64,000 bases of DNA from Allobosea sp. ASV33 (GTDB lineage: Bacteria > Pseudomonadota > Alphaproteobacteria > Rhizobiales > Beijerinckiaceae), in contig NZ_JAELTI010000010.1 of the NCBI RefSeq assembly GCF_016428755.1, forward strand, positions 23,215 through 87,214, written 5' to 3'. Positions within the stretch are counted from its first letter, which is position 1; each line of letters begins with the position of its first letter. Below, piece by piece: positions 33,142 to 42,554 of this stretch. The notes beneath the pieces were generated by a model. That model was not told the DNA's origin. It did no database searches and saw only the letters and a program-made list of their open reading frames with translations. Both the position numbers and the translations under genes were made by a program.

Positions 33142-33305
33142 TTGTGAATGCCACTGCAGGCGGAGGGCGCCGGGTGGGGGGAAGGCGGGCGTCGACGATC
33201 CCGGTCTCACCGGGAGGCTATCGCTCCGCCGGGATATCTCCCCTTACCCCCAAGTCTTTCGAGCTGAACCGGGCGCCGGACACGGAGCCCTTTTGGTTGG
33301 AAGAC

Positions 33306-34853
33306 ATGCTGGACACCATCAGCCATCCGCGGGTCATCCCCGACGCCGAAAGCCTCGAAAACCGGATCAACGTGCGGCCGCGGCCGTCCTTTGGTTTCCG
33401 CAGCCTCCGGAACCGCTGGTGGCTGCTGGCTGTCGGCGCCATCTCATGCCTGGTGCTCGCCGCGGTCTATGTCACCGTGCGTCCGACGACCTACACCGCG
33501 TCGAGCCAGTTGCTGATCTATATCCGGCAGGTTCTGACAGGCCCCGACCAGGCAATCCTGCCGGGCCGCGCCGATCTTCCGATGGTGCAGAACCAGATCG
33601 AGCTGCTTCACTCCGGCAATGTACTGGCCAAGGTCGTCGACGCCATGAAGCTCACCGACGATCCCGAATTCGCCGGGCAACGCCGTTCCGCCGACACGCC
33701 GCAAGAGGGCGTCGCCGCGACTGCCTCCCAGAGCAACGCCGCTCACCGCGCAGCGCTGGTGGTCCTCAACAACAGGCTCAGCATTCGCCAGGTCGGAACG
33801 AGCCACATTGTCACGGTGAGCTTCAAGGCCTCGAACCCCGAGAAGGCCGCCCGAATCGTCAACACTGTGATCCGGATCTACCTGCAGGAGCGCGGCCGGG
33901 CATCCGAGGCGGCCTCGTCCAAGGCGCCGTCGCTACGCGAGATCTATCAGAATCTCGGCCCGAGCGCGCAGGTGGTCGCCGAGGCCGAGCCGCCGATCAA
34001 GGCAGACGGGCCGCCGGCCGCCATGCTCCTCGCCGCCGCGGCCCTGATCGGCCTGGTCGTGGCCAGCGCCATCGCGATCCTGCTCGACGTGGTCGACGAT
34101 ACGGTCCGCAGCCCCGACCAGATGGAATATGTGCTCGGGCTGGAGTGCCTGGGCCTCGTGCCGGCCCTGCCGAATGTCCTGGCAGGGAGCGAGGACATCG
34201 CGGCGCGGCGTCTGCTCGCGGCGGAAGCGCCGCTCCTGCGCCGGGCCGCGGCGATGGTCCAGGACGTTTCCTCGGGTGGTCTGCGCACGATCGGCGTGAC
34301 CTCGACCTTGCCGGGCGAAGGCGCCTCGACGCTCGCCATCGGCCTGGCGATGGCGATGGCCGCGGCGAAGATGCGCGTCCTGCTCATCGATGCCGTGCCG
34401 GAAGATCCTTCGCTCTCGCGATGGGCGGCCAATCTCTCGCGCGCTCCGCTGCGGCCGGGCGCGCATCCGGAAAGCGTGACGCTCGGTGATGCCGTCGCGG
34501 TCCAGGCAGGGCTGCATGTCCTGCCGCTGGCGGCGCAATTCGGCGGAGAATCCCGCCTGATGCGGCGCGGCTGGCTGGAAGAGATCCTGCGCGCCGCCGA
34601 AGCCTCCTACGACGTGGCGATCATCGACATGCCGTCGCTGGTCGAAAGCCCGCAGGTCCGGGCTGCCGCGCCGTCACTGGATGGCCTGCTGCTCGTCGTG
34701 AAATGGGGTGCGACCGAATCCGAGCTGATCCGGCAGGCCTTCCAGTCTTCGGGTCAGGCCAGGTCCAAGTTCATCGGCACAGTTCTGAACATGGCCGATG
34801 AAAACACCATCAAACGCCACGGAAGCCGAACTATTCGGACCGTGAAAACCTGA
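33306..34853 (+). CDS. Second chain-length protein with degenerate tyrosine-kinase domain
   Basis: 515 residues from ATG 33306 (after GGAAG), although the frame is open further upstream. TM1 is about 38-58, the Wzz periplasmic domain about 60-235, and TM2 about 238-261. The kinase-like part has TSTLPGEGASTLAIGLA: the P-loop lysine position (340) is Ala. LLIDAVPED shows only a remnant of Walker A', and YDVAIIDMPSLV retains Walker B Asp. The C-terminus (MADENTIKRHGSRTIRTVKT) has no Tyr. Sequence parallels the protein at 12000, especially RADLPMVQNQIELL against RADLTQVENEIEII and QVGTSH against RVGTSH, so the two are paralogues. It begins the CDP-sugar block. Confidence 0.88.
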   Translation: MLDTISHPRVIPDAESLENRINVRPRPSFGFRSLRNRWWLLAVGAISCLVLAAVYVTVRPTTYTASSQLLIYIRQVLTGPDQAILPGRADLPMVQNQIELLHSGNVLAKVVDAMKLTDDPEFAGQRRSADTPQEGVAATASQSNAAHRAALVVLNNRLSIRQVGTSHIVTVSFKASNPEKAARIVNTVIRIYLQERGRASEAASSKAPSLREIYQNLGPSAQVVAEAEPPIKADGPPAAMLLAAAALIGLVVASAIAILLDVVDDTVRSPDQMEYVLGLECLGLVPALPNVLAGSEDIAARRLLAAEAPLLRRAAAMVQDVSSGGLRTIGVTSTLPGEGASTLAIGLAMAMAAAKMRVLLIDAVPEDPSLSRWAANLSRAPLRPGAHPESVTLGDAVAVQAGLHVLPLAAQFGGESRLMRRGWLEEILRAAEASYDVAIIDMPSLVESPQVRAAAPSLDGLLLVVKWGATESELIRQAFQSSGQARSKFIGTVLNMADENTIKRHGSRTIRTVKT

Positions 34854-34904
34854 GATCAATCGTTTCTGGTCCTTGCCTGCGGGCAATTTGGGAAGGAGGC
34901 TGTC

Positions 34905-35747
34905 ATGAAGGTCGTACTCTTCTGCGGCGGCATGGGCATGCGGCTGCGGGGCTATGTCGACGACGTTCCGAAGCCGATGGTGCAGATCGGGTCCCGCCCC
35001 ATCCTCTGGCACCTGATGAAGTACTATGCCCATTTCGGCCACAAGGACTTCATCCTCTGCCTCGGCCACAAGGGCGGCGCGATAAAGGATTATTTCCTGA
35101 AATACGACGAGTCGATCTCGAACGACTTCGTCTGGTCGCGCGGCGGCCGGAAGATCGATTTCATCAACCGGGACAGCGACGACTGGACGATCACCTTCGT
35201 CGAGACCGGCCTGCATGCGACGATCGGCGAGCGGCTCAAGGCGGTCGAGCCCTATCTGCAGGGCGAGGAATACTTCCTGGCGAATTACGGTGACGGGCTC
35301 AGCGACCTGCATCTGCCGACGATGATCGACGAGCTCAAGCAGAGCGATGCCGTCGGCTCGCTTCTGCTGGTGCAGCCGACGGCGAGCTTCGACATGGTCA
35401 GGATGACACCGGACGGCAAGGTCGCCGAGGTCGCGGCGCTCGCCCAGTCCGACATCTGGATCAATGGCGGCTTCTTCGTCTTCCGGCACGCGATCTTCGA
35501 CTACATCAATCCGGGCGACGAGCTGGTGCGGGAGCCGTTCGCGCGGCTGATCGCGCGCCAGTCCCTGCTGGCGCATAAATGCACCGGCTTCTGGCAGTGC
35601 ATGGACACGTTCAAGGACAAGCAGCGCCTCGAGGAGCTCCACGACACCAATCCGCCCTGGAAGGTCTGGAAGGACTGCGCCAACATCGCCCATCCTGCTA
35701 TGGCGATGGCGACGTCGGTCTCCCCCACGATCAACCAGGTGGCCTGA
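34905..35747 (+). CDS. rfbF: Glucose-1-phosphate cytidylyltransferase
   Basis: Makes CDP-glucose from CTP and glucose-1-phosphate, the entry step to CDP-deoxyhexoses. 280 residues, GT-A-like nucleotidyltransferase fold. The P-loop-like start reads VVLFCGGMGMRLRGYVDDVP, with KPMVQIGSRPILWHLMK following; the family normally has Gly-Leu-Gly-Thr-Arg-Leu, so the Gly-Met-Arg variant is noted. NYGDGLSDLHL is the metal-binding stretch. The closing WQCMDTFKDKQRLEEL and NPPWKVW match RfbF closely. rfbG, at 40022, supplies the next step. Confidence 0.85.
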   Translation: MKVVLFCGGMGMRLRGYVDDVPKPMVQIGSRPILWHLMKYYAHFGHKDFILCLGHKGGAIKDYFLKYDESISNDFVWSRGGRKIDFINRDSDDWTITFVETGLHATIGERLKAVEPYLQGEEYFLANYGDGLSDLHLPTMIDELKQSDAVGSLLLVQPTASFDMVRMTPDGKVAEVAALAQSDIWINGGFFVFRHAIFDYINPGDELVREPFARLIARQSLLAHKCTGFWQCMDTFKDKQRLEELHDTNPPWKVWKDCANIAHPAMAMATSVSPTINQVA

Positions 35748-35749
35748 CC

Positions 35750-36403
35750 ATGCTGCGCCTGAGACCCGAGCGCGCCGGCGCTGCGCCGCTGCAGATATTG
35801 TGCCTGGGCTGCCACTCCGACGATATCGAGATCGGCTGTGGCGGCACGGTGCTGCAGATCGCGGAGGACCATCCGGACGCCGTGTTTCACTGGGTGGTCT
35901 TCAGCGCGAGCGGGATCCGCGCGGAGGAAGCGGCGAGCGGGGCCCGGCAATTCGTCGACCCCGCCCGCATGAAGCGCGTGGTGCTGAAGGAGTTCCGGGA
36001 CGGCTACATGCCGTTCGACGGGGCCGAGATCAAGAACGTCTTCGAGGAGATCAAGCGGGAGGTGTCTCCGGACATCATCTTCACCCATAACCGCCACGAC
36101 TCCCACCAGGACCACCGGCTGATCGCCGAGCTGACCTGGAACACCTTCCGCAGCCACCTGATCCTGGAATACGAGATCCCGAAATATGACGGCGATCTCG
36201 GGCAGCCCAGCGTCTTCAACGCGCTCTCGGACGACACCTGCGAAAAGAAGGTCGACCTCATCCTCGATACCTTCAAGTCGCAGGGCAACAAGCACTGGTT
36301 CGACCGCACCACCTTCATGGCGCTGATGCGGTTGCGCGGAATGGAATGCAACGCACCCAGCGGCTACGCGGAGGCCTTCTACGCCCGCAAGCTGATGCTC
36401 TGA
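35750..36403 (+). CDS. PIG-L family deacetylase
   Basis: 217 residues, LmbE-like fold. Zinc-site residues are in LGCHSDDIEIGCGGT (the usual Ala-His-Pro-Asp-Asp with Ser for Pro and Cys for Ala) and in HNRHDSHQDHRLIAE, the His-x-x-His type third ligand. Such enzymes remove acetyl groups from N-acetylated sugars. Here it may act on an N-acetyl sugar intermediate or on a lipid-linked sugar. The start ATG 35750 lies three bases after the rfbF stop, so the two are coupled. Confidence 0.88.
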   Translation: MLRLRPERAGAAPLQILCLGCHSDDIEIGCGGTVLQIAEDHPDAVFHWVVFSASGIRAEEAASGARQFVDPARMKRVVLKEFRDGYMPFDGAEIKNVFEEIKREVSPDIIFTHNRHDSHQDHRLIAELTWNTFRSHLILEYEIPKYDGDLGQPSVFNALSDDTCEKKVDLILDTFKSQGNKHWFDRTTFMALMRLRGMECNAPSGYAEAFYARKLML

Positions 36404-36422
36404 ACCGGCGATCGAGAACGAC

Positions 36423-37883
36423 ATGCAGGACCTGAAGAGCAAGACCGTCCGCGCCGGGCTGATCAATGTCAGCTCGCGCGGAGCCGGCTTCGCCATCCGG
36501 ATCGTGGCCCTCATGATCATGAGCCGCCTGCTCACGCCCAACGACTACGGGCTCGTCGCGATGGTCACGGCCTTCACGGGCGTGCTCAACATGTTCGGCT
36601 GCTTCGGGCTGTTTCAGGCCGCCGTCCAGCGCGACGTTCTGAGCGAAGACGAATCCTCGTCGCTGTTCTGGCTGAACCTGATGATCGGCGCCGCGATGAC
36701 GACGCTCGCCATCATCGCCGCGCCCATGGTCGCCGCCTTCTACGGCGAGCCGCGCCTGATACCGATCATGGCCGTCATCTCCTTCACCTTCGTCTTCACC
36801 GCCGCGGGCGTGCAGCATGGCGTGCTGCTCCAGAGGCGCATGGCCTTCGGCACTTCGGCCGCGATCGACATCAGCGCCATGGTGTTCGCCGTGCTCGCCT
36901 CGGTGGCGCTGGCCGAGTTCGGCTACAGCTACTGGGCGATCGTCTCGATGAATGTCAGCGTGCCGCTGGCCATCACGATCGGCCTTTGGCTCACGACCGG
37001 CTGGATTCCCGGTCGGCCGCGGATCATGCCGGGTCTGAGCTCGATGCTGCGCTTCGGCGGCGGCATGACGCTGACCGGCTTCCTCGCCTATATCACGGTC
37101 AATATCGACAAGCTTCTGCTTGGCCGCTTCTGGGGAACGGAAGCAACCGGCCTCTACACCCGCGCCTTCTTCCTGATCAGCTTCCCGACCGACAATCTCA
37201 ACATGACGATCGGCGAAGTCGCCTTCGCGGCGCTGTCGCGGACCCGGGAGGATCTCGATCGCCTGCGGCGCTATTTCCTGAAGGGCTATTCGCTGACAGT
37301 GACCTTGACGCTGCCCCTGGCCGTCATCTGCGGGCTCTTCGCGGATGATATCGTCGCCGTGGTCCTGGGGCCGAAATGGACGAGCGCCACCGAAATCTTC
37401 CGGACATTCGCTCCGACCATCCTGGTCTTCGCGATCTCCAATCCGCTCGGCTGGCTGCTCAACGCGCTCGGCCTGATCAGGCGCTGCGTCTATATCGGCC
37501 TGTTCTCCGCCTCGTTCATGATCACCGGCGTGCTCATCGGGCTTCCCTACGGGCCGCACGGCGTCGCCTTGGCCTATTCCTCGGTCATGGTGCTCAAGCT
37601 GATCCCGATCTCCGTCTGGGCGCTGCACGGCACGGGGGTACGGGTTCGTGACGTCCTCTTGGTGCTGGCGCATCCTCTGGCGGCCTGCGCGGCGGCGGGA
37701 GCGATCGGCTTCGGCGTCCATAGTCTGTGTCCGCCGACGATGTTGCCGGTGCTGCGCCTCATCCTAGATGTCGGATCGTTCGGCGCGACCTATGTCCTGG
37801 CCCTGCTGCTCATCGCGGGCGAGAAGGGGCTGTATCTCGACCTCTTCCGCGCCGCCAAGGCAGGCGCCGACCAGACCGCGTGA
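36423..37883 (+). CDS. Lipid-linked repeat-unit flippase (Wzx/ExoT-like, MOP family)
   Basis: 486 residues with about twelve to fourteen TM segments and a start LKSKTVRAGLINVSSRGAGF characteristic of the WzxC/ExoT branch. It should move the undecaprenyl-linked repeat across the inner membrane. Characteristic interior pieces are LGRFWGTEATGLYTRAFFL and NMTIGEVAFAALSRTREDLD. It lies between PIG-L and RfbC-like genes. A second flippase of different sequence is at 56986. Confidence 0.88.
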   Translation: MQDLKSKTVRAGLINVSSRGAGFAIRIVALMIMSRLLTPNDYGLVAMVTAFTGVLNMFGCFGLFQAAVQRDVLSEDESSSLFWLNLMIGAAMTTLAIIAAPMVAAFYGEPRLIPIMAVISFTFVFTAAGVQHGVLLQRRMAFGTSAAIDISAMVFAVLASVALAEFGYSYWAIVSMNVSVPLAITIGLWLTTGWIPGRPRIMPGLSSMLRFGGGMTLTGFLAYITVNIDKLLLGRFWGTEATGLYTRAFFLISFPTDNLNMTIGEVAFAALSRTREDLDRLRRYFLKGYSLTVTLTLPLAVICGLFADDIVAVVLGPKWTSATEIFRTFAPTILVFAISNPLGWLLNALGLIRRCVYIGLFSASFMITGVLIGLPYGPHGVALAYSSVMVLKLIPISVWALHGTGVRVRDVLLVLAHPLAACAAAGAIGFGVHSLCPPTMLPVLRLILDVGSFGATYVLALLLIAGEKGLYLDLFRAAKAGADQTA

Positions 37884-38052
37884 CGCGCCCGCGGGCGTCC
37901 CTCTTCAAACACGCCTCGCCGATTCCGTGCTGCGCCGCACGCGCGCTTCTTCTGCCCGGCCAAATCCTTGAAACGATGCAGCTTCTGCACCGGAACACCG
38001 GCGCCGTGGCGGACATTATTCAAGTGAGACGCCTGAATGCGAGGGCTGGGGC

Positions 38053-38625
38053 ATGCATTTCGACGAGACCAATGTTTGCGGTGCGATGGTCATCGAGCCC
38101 GCTCCGCATACCGATGCGCGCGGCCGCTTCATGCGGGCCTGGTGCCTCCGGGAATTCGCAGAGCACGGCATGGCCTTCACGCCCCTGCAGGCGAATATGG
38201 GCTTCAGCACGAAGCGCGGCACGATCCGCGGCATGCATTTCCAGGATGCGACCGCCAGCGAAGCGAAGCTGGTGCGCTGCACCCGCGGCGCCATCTTCGA
38301 CGTCGTCCTCGATCTCAGGCCGGACTCGCCGAGCTACGGCGCCTGGCATGGCGTCAAGCTGAGCGATGAGAACGGCCGCATGCTCTATCTGCCCGAGGGT
38401 TGCGCACACGGATACCAGACACTCGAGCCGGATACCGAGATGCACTACATGACCTCGGCCTTCTATGCGCCGGCGGCGGCAAAGGGCGTGCGCTTCGACG
38501 ACCCGGCCTTCGATATCGCCTGGCCGCTTCCCGCCGCCGAAATCTCCGAACAGGACCGCAACTGGCCGCTGACGCAGCCCCTCTTCTCCGGCGCCGCTGC
38601 GCCGAAGCAGCGTCTGTCGGCCTGA
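38053..38625 (+). CDS. RfbC-like 3,5-epimerase
   Basis: 190 residues, cupin/RmlC fold. Active-site region FSTKRGTIRGMHFQ contains the catalytic His (normally Arg-Gly-Leu-His-Tyr). LPEGCAHGYQTLEPDTEMHYMTS with the Tyr in SAFYAP completes the site, and a standard final GVRFDDPAFDIAWPL is present. In this neighbourhood the substrate is more likely a CDP-4-keto-6-deoxy sugar than dTDP, because rfbF and rfbG are adjacent and no rfbA/rfbB is seen. GAGGG precedes the ATG by eight to nine bases. Confidence 0.85.
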   Translation: MHFDETNVCGAMVIEPAPHTDARGRFMRAWCLREFAEHGMAFTPLQANMGFSTKRGTIRGMHFQDATASEAKLVRCTRGAIFDVVLDLRPDSPSYGAWHGVKLSDENGRMLYLPEGCAHGYQTLEPDTEMHYMTSAFYAPAAAKGVRFDDPAFDIAWPLPAAEISEQDRNWPLTQPLFSGAAAPKQRLSA

Positions 38626-38650
38626 CGGCATCATCGAAAGGGAACGGGAC

Positions 38651-39979
38651 ATGGCTCTGGACATGGTGTTGCGGGACTACGAGGCCGCGGGGCGGCAGAT
38701 CCGCGTCGGCATGGTCGGCGCCGGCGCCACCGGACGCGCCATCGCGCTTCAGCTCGGCACGCCGGTGCCGGGCATGCGTCTGGTCGCGATCGCCAACCGG
38801 ACGCTCGGCAACGCCGAGCGCGCCTTCCGCGAAGCCAAGATCCACGGCTGGAGCCGGGTCTCGTCGGCGCGTGAGGCCGAGAGCGCCATCGCCCGCGGCG
38901 TGCCCGTCCTGACGGACGACGCCAGCGTGCTCACCGCCTGCGAGGCGATCGACATCATCCTTGAGGTCACCGGCACGGTCGAGGCGGGCGCGGCCGTGGT
39001 GCTCGACGCGATCGAGCATCGCAAGCATGTCGTGATGGTCAATGCCGAGCTCGATTCCCTGATCGGCCCGATTCTGAACGAGAAGGCCCGCGAGGCCGGC
39101 GTCGTCCTGACCAATACCGACGGCGACGAGCCTGGCGTGGCGATGACTTTGCTGCGCTATCTCAGGACGCTCGGCCTCAGGCCGGTCGCGGCCGGCAACA
39201 TCAAGGGCATGGTCGACTATTACCGCAATCCCGAGACGCAGCGCGCCTTCGCCGAGAAGAACGACCAGGATCCGCGCAAGGTCACTTCCTTCGCCGATGC
39301 CACGAAGCTGTCGATGGAAACGACGGTGCTTGCCAATGCGACGGGCTTCCGTGCGGGCCGCCGCGGCATGCATGGACCGGCCTGCGGCGATGTCCGGGAG
39401 ATCGCGGGGCGCCTGCCGGCCCAGGCGATGCTCGAGACGGGGCTGGTCGACTACGCCCTGGGGGCTGCGCCCCATACCGGAGCCTTCGTCGTCATCCACG
39501 AGGAGGATCCGCTAAAGCAGGCGCAGCTCGCCTATTACAAGCTGGGCGACGGGCCGTTCTACGTCTTGTATACGCCGTTCCACCTGCCGCATCTGCAGAT
39601 CGCCTCGACGATCGCCCGCGCCGTGATCCAGCACGACCCGACGGTCGCGCCACTCGACGGCCCCGTCTGCGAGGTCGTCACCGTGGCGAAGCGCGACCTC
39701 AAGGCCGGCGAGAGCCTCGACGGCATCGGCGGGTTCACGGCCTACGGCCTGATCGAGAATGCCGCGGATGCGCGCGCCGCCGACGCGCTGCCGATCGGCC
39801 TGTCCGAGGACTGCGTCCTGCGCTGCGACAAGCGCAAAGACGAGGTCGTCTCCTTCGCCGACGTCGTGCTGCCGGCCGGGCGCCGGGCGGACGCCCTCTG
39901 GCGCGAGCAGCAGGCACGCTGGCCGCTGCGGGACGCGAAGGCCGCGCCGGCACGGGTCCTCGCCGAAGCGGCGTCCTGA
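38651..39979 (+). CDS. NAD(P)-dependent oxidoreductase with SAF domain
   Basis: 442 residues. N-terminal Rossmann motif RVGMVGAGATGRAIALQL, then homoserine-dehydrogenase-like central part (EVTGTVEAGAAVVLDAI, HVVMVNAELDS, TDGDEPGVAM). The C-terminal part (about 330-420) has AKRDLKAGESLDGIGGFTAYG, typical of SAF domains. Such proteins occur beside sugar biosynthesis genes, and I take this one to act on the 4-keto-6-deoxysugar, but no assay-based function is known to me. It lies 25 bp after the epimerase and 42 bp before rfbG. Confidence 0.8.
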   Translation: MALDMVLRDYEAAGRQIRVGMVGAGATGRAIALQLGTPVPGMRLVAIANRTLGNAERAFREAKIHGWSRVSSAREAESAIARGVPVLTDDASVLTACEAIDIILEVTGTVEAGAAVVLDAIEHRKHVVMVNAELDSLIGPILNEKAREAGVVLTNTDGDEPGVAMTLLRYLRTLGLRPVAAGNIKGMVDYYRNPETQRAFAEKNDQDPRKVTSFADATKLSMETTVLANATGFRAGRRGMHGPACGDVREIAGRLPAQAMLETGLVDYALGAAPHTGAFVVIHEEDPLKQAQLAYYKLGDGPFYVLYTPFHLPHLQIASTIARAVIQHDPTVAPLDGPVCEVVTVAKRDLKAGESLDGIGGFTAYGLIENAADARAADALPIGLSEDCVLRCDKRKDEVVSFADVVLPAGRRADALWREQQARWPLRDAKAAPARVLAEAAS

Positions 39980-40021
39980 CATGAGCGCCCGGCCATTTCG
40001 TCGACATGGAGTTCCTCAGCC

Positions 40022-41176
40022 ATGCTGAACCGTTCTTTCTGGGAAGGCCGCAAGGTTTTCGTCACCGGGCACACCGGTTTCAAGGGCGCTTGGCTCTCGC
40101 TCTGGCTGGATGCGCTGGGCGCCGATGTCACGGGCTTCGCGCTCGCGCCGCCGTCGGAGCCGAGCCTCTTCGAGCAGGCCAAGGTGGGCGAATGCGTCCG
40201 CTCGATCCATGGCGACGTGCGTGACCTCGCGCATCTGCAATCGGCGATGGCGGCCTGCAAGCCCGATGTCGTGATCCATATGGCCGCCCAGTCGGTCGTC
40301 CGCGCCAGCTACGACGATCCGGTCGACACCTATGCGACCAACGTCATGGGCACGGTCCACCTGATGGAGGCGATACGCCGCCTCGAGCGCCCCTGCGTCG
40401 TGGTCAACGTCACCAGCGACAAATGCTACGAGAACCGCGAATGGGTCTGGGGCTATCGCGAGAGCGACCCGATGGGTGGCCACGATCCCTATTCCAACTC
40501 CAAGGGCTGCTCGGAGCTGGTGACCAATGCCTATCGCGACTCTTTCTTTCCGCCGGAGACGCTGTCCCGGCACGGCGTAGCGGTGGCGAGCGCCCGGGCG
40601 GGGAATGCCATCGGCGGCGGCGACTGGACGGCCAACCAGCTCATTCCCGACCTGATCCGGGCCTTCATGGACCGTCGCCCCTGCCGCATCCGCAGCCCCC
40701 GGTCGATCCGCCCCTGGCAATTCGTCCTGATGCCGCTCCACGGCTATCTGCTGCTGTGCGAGAGGCTGGCGGAGGACGGCGCCGGCTTCGCATCGGGCTG
40801 GAACTTCGGGCCGTCGGAAGGGGATGCCAAGCCGGTCTCCTGGATCGCCGACAAGCTCGTGACGTCCTGGGGCGAAGGCGCCTCCTGGGCGCAGGACGGC
40901 GCGACGCACCCGGCGGAAGCGCAGTTGCTGCGCCTCGACACGTCCAAGGCGCGGGCGCTCCTGAACTGGCACCCGGTTCTCCAGCTCGACCAGAGCCTGC
41001 TCTGGATCGTCGAATGGTACGAGGCCTTCCAGGCCGGAAAGGATCTGCAGTCGCTCACCCGCCGGCAGATCGAACGCTACGAATATCTTCTGCAGGACGA
41101 CGCCGAGACCTGTGCGCTGGCGACGCGGCGGATGCGGGCCGCTGCGGCACCTCTGCTCACAGCCGCCGACGGTTGA
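40022..41176 (+). CDS. rfbG: CDP-glucose 4,6-dehydratase
   Basis: Converts CDP-glucose to CDP-4-keto-6-deoxyglucose. 384 residues, extended SDR. NAD motif KVFVTGHTGFKGAWLSLWL; VVNVTSDKCYEN with the active-site Thr region; catalytic Tyr-x3-Lys in DPYSNSKGCSELV. Later, RAGNAIGGGDWTANQLIPD is a clear RfbG signature. It pairs with rfbF at 34905 in the same direction. Together they make a CDP-deoxyhexose precursor. Confidence 0.93.
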   Translation: MLNRSFWEGRKVFVTGHTGFKGAWLSLWLDALGADVTGFALAPPSEPSLFEQAKVGECVRSIHGDVRDLAHLQSAMAACKPDVVIHMAAQSVVRASYDDPVDTYATNVMGTVHLMEAIRRLERPCVVVNVTSDKCYENREWVWGYRESDPMGGHDPYSNSKGCSELVTNAYRDSFFPPETLSRHGVAVASARAGNAIGGGDWTANQLIPDLIRAFMDRRPCRIRSPRSIRPWQFVLMPLHGYLLLCERLAEDGAGFASGWNFGPSEGDAKPVSWIADKLVTSWGEGASWAQDGATHPAEAQLLRLDTSKARALLNWHPVLQLDQSLLWIVEWYEAFQAGKDLQSLTRRQIERYEYLLQDDAETCALATRRMRAAAAPLLTAADG

Positions 41177-41213
41177 TCCAAAAGCCGATCATCGGCTCAA
41201 GGGAGACACGCCC

Positions 41214-42554
41214 ATGCCTAACGCTGTTGTGCTGGGAACTGGAATGGCGGGCTTCGGGGCCGCCCATCGCCTGCGGGCGGAAGGCATCACCCCGGTGATG
41301 TACGACAAGAACCCGCATTACGGCGGCCATACGATGTCGTTTCGCCACGAGCCCGGCTTCGTCTTCGATATCGGGCCGCATATCTCGTTCACCAAGGACG
41401 AGCGCATCCAGGATCTGTTCGCCGAGAGCGTCGGCCAGCTCTACGAAACCATCCAGATCAACCTGAACAACTACTGGCGGGGCTACTGGCCGCAGCATCC
41501 CGTGCAACTGCACCTGCACGGCTTGCCCGAGGATGTGGTCGTCAAGGTCATCGCCGATTTCGTCGAGGAGCGGCAAAAGCCGGAAGGACCGATCAGGAAC
41601 TACAACGACTGGCTGATCGCCAGCTTCGGCCCGACCTTCGCCGAACTCTTTCCGAAGCAGTACACGCGCAAGTATCACCTCACCTCGGCCGAGAACATGA
41701 GCACGGACTGGCTGGGCCCGCGGATCTATCGTCCGACGCTCGAGGAAGTCCTGCGCGGCGCGATTTCGGCCTCGTCGCCGAACATCCACTACATCACGCA
41801 TTTCCGCTATCCGCAGCAGGGCGGCTTCGTCTCCTATCTCAGGAATTTCGTGCCGCTCGGCGATATCCGGCTGAACCACGAGCTGGTCTCGGTCGATCCG
41901 CGGGCGCGCTTGCTCACGTTCGCCAACGGCACGATCACCAGCTACGACACGTTGATCTCGTCCGTGCCGCTGCCCGACCTCATCCCGATGATCGCGGGCA
42001 CGCCGCGCGACGTGCAGGAAGCCGCACGCAAGCTCGCCTGCTCCTCCTGCGTACTCGTCAATATCGGCATCGACCGCGAGGATATTTCCCCGGCGCATAT
42101 GTCGTATTTCTACGACGAGGACATCTGCTTCACGCGCCTGGGCTTCCCGCACATGCTCTCGCCCAACAATGCCCCGAAGGGCACGGGAAGCATCCAGGCC
42201 GAGGTCTATTTCTCGGACAAGTACAAGCCGTTCACGGGGAAGCCGACCGACTGGATCAAGCCCGTCGTCAACGATCTCCGCCGCTGCGGCTTGCTGCGCG
42301 ACAGCGACCAGATCCTCTGCAGCAATGCGATGTATCTCCGCTACGCCAACATCATCTTCGACCTCGATCGCGCGGCGGCGCTCGCGACGGTGCACGGCTA
42401 TCTCGACGATCTCGGGATCTCCTATTGCGGGCGATACGGCGATTGGGGGTACATGTGGACGGACGAAAGCTTCAGGAGCGGCGAGGCCGCAGCAGGGGCC
42501 GCGCTCTCGCGGCTCGGGGCTTCCTCGGCCCGGCGCCAGGCGCAGCCGGCATGA
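41214..42554 (+). CDS. FAD-dependent amine oxidase/UDP-galactopyranose mutase-like protein
   Basis: 446 residues. FAD-binding start AVVLGTGMAGFGAAHRLRAEG with GGHTMSFRHEPGFVFDIGPHI, the arrangement of UDP-galactopyranose mutase and related amine oxidases. The rest (LFPKQYTRKYHLTSAENMS, LGFPHMLSPNN) resembles uncharacterised polysaccharide-locus oxidoreductases. It may remodel a sugar or oxidise it. Exact reaction unknown. Start at ATG 41214 after GGGAG. Its stop overlaps the next gene's ATG. Confidence 0.75.
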   Translation: MPNAVVLGTGMAGFGAAHRLRAEGITPVMYDKNPHYGGHTMSFRHEPGFVFDIGPHISFTKDERIQDLFAESVGQLYETIQINLNNYWRGYWPQHPVQLHLHGLPEDVVVKVIADFVEERQKPEGPIRNYNDWLIASFGPTFAELFPKQYTRKYHLTSAENMSTDWLGPRIYRPTLEEVLRGAISASSPNIHYITHFRYPQQGGFVSYLRNFVPLGDIRLNHELVSVDPRARLLTFANGTITSYDTLISSVPLPDLIPMIAGTPRDVQEAARKLACSSCVLVNIGIDREDISPAHMSYFYDEDICFTRLGFPHMLSPNNAPKGTGSIQAEVYFSDKYKPFTGKPTDWIKPVVNDLRRCGLLRDSDQILCSNAMYLRYANIIFDLDRAAALATVHGYLDDLGISYCGRYGDWGYMWTDESFRSGEAAAGAALSRLGASSARRQAQPA

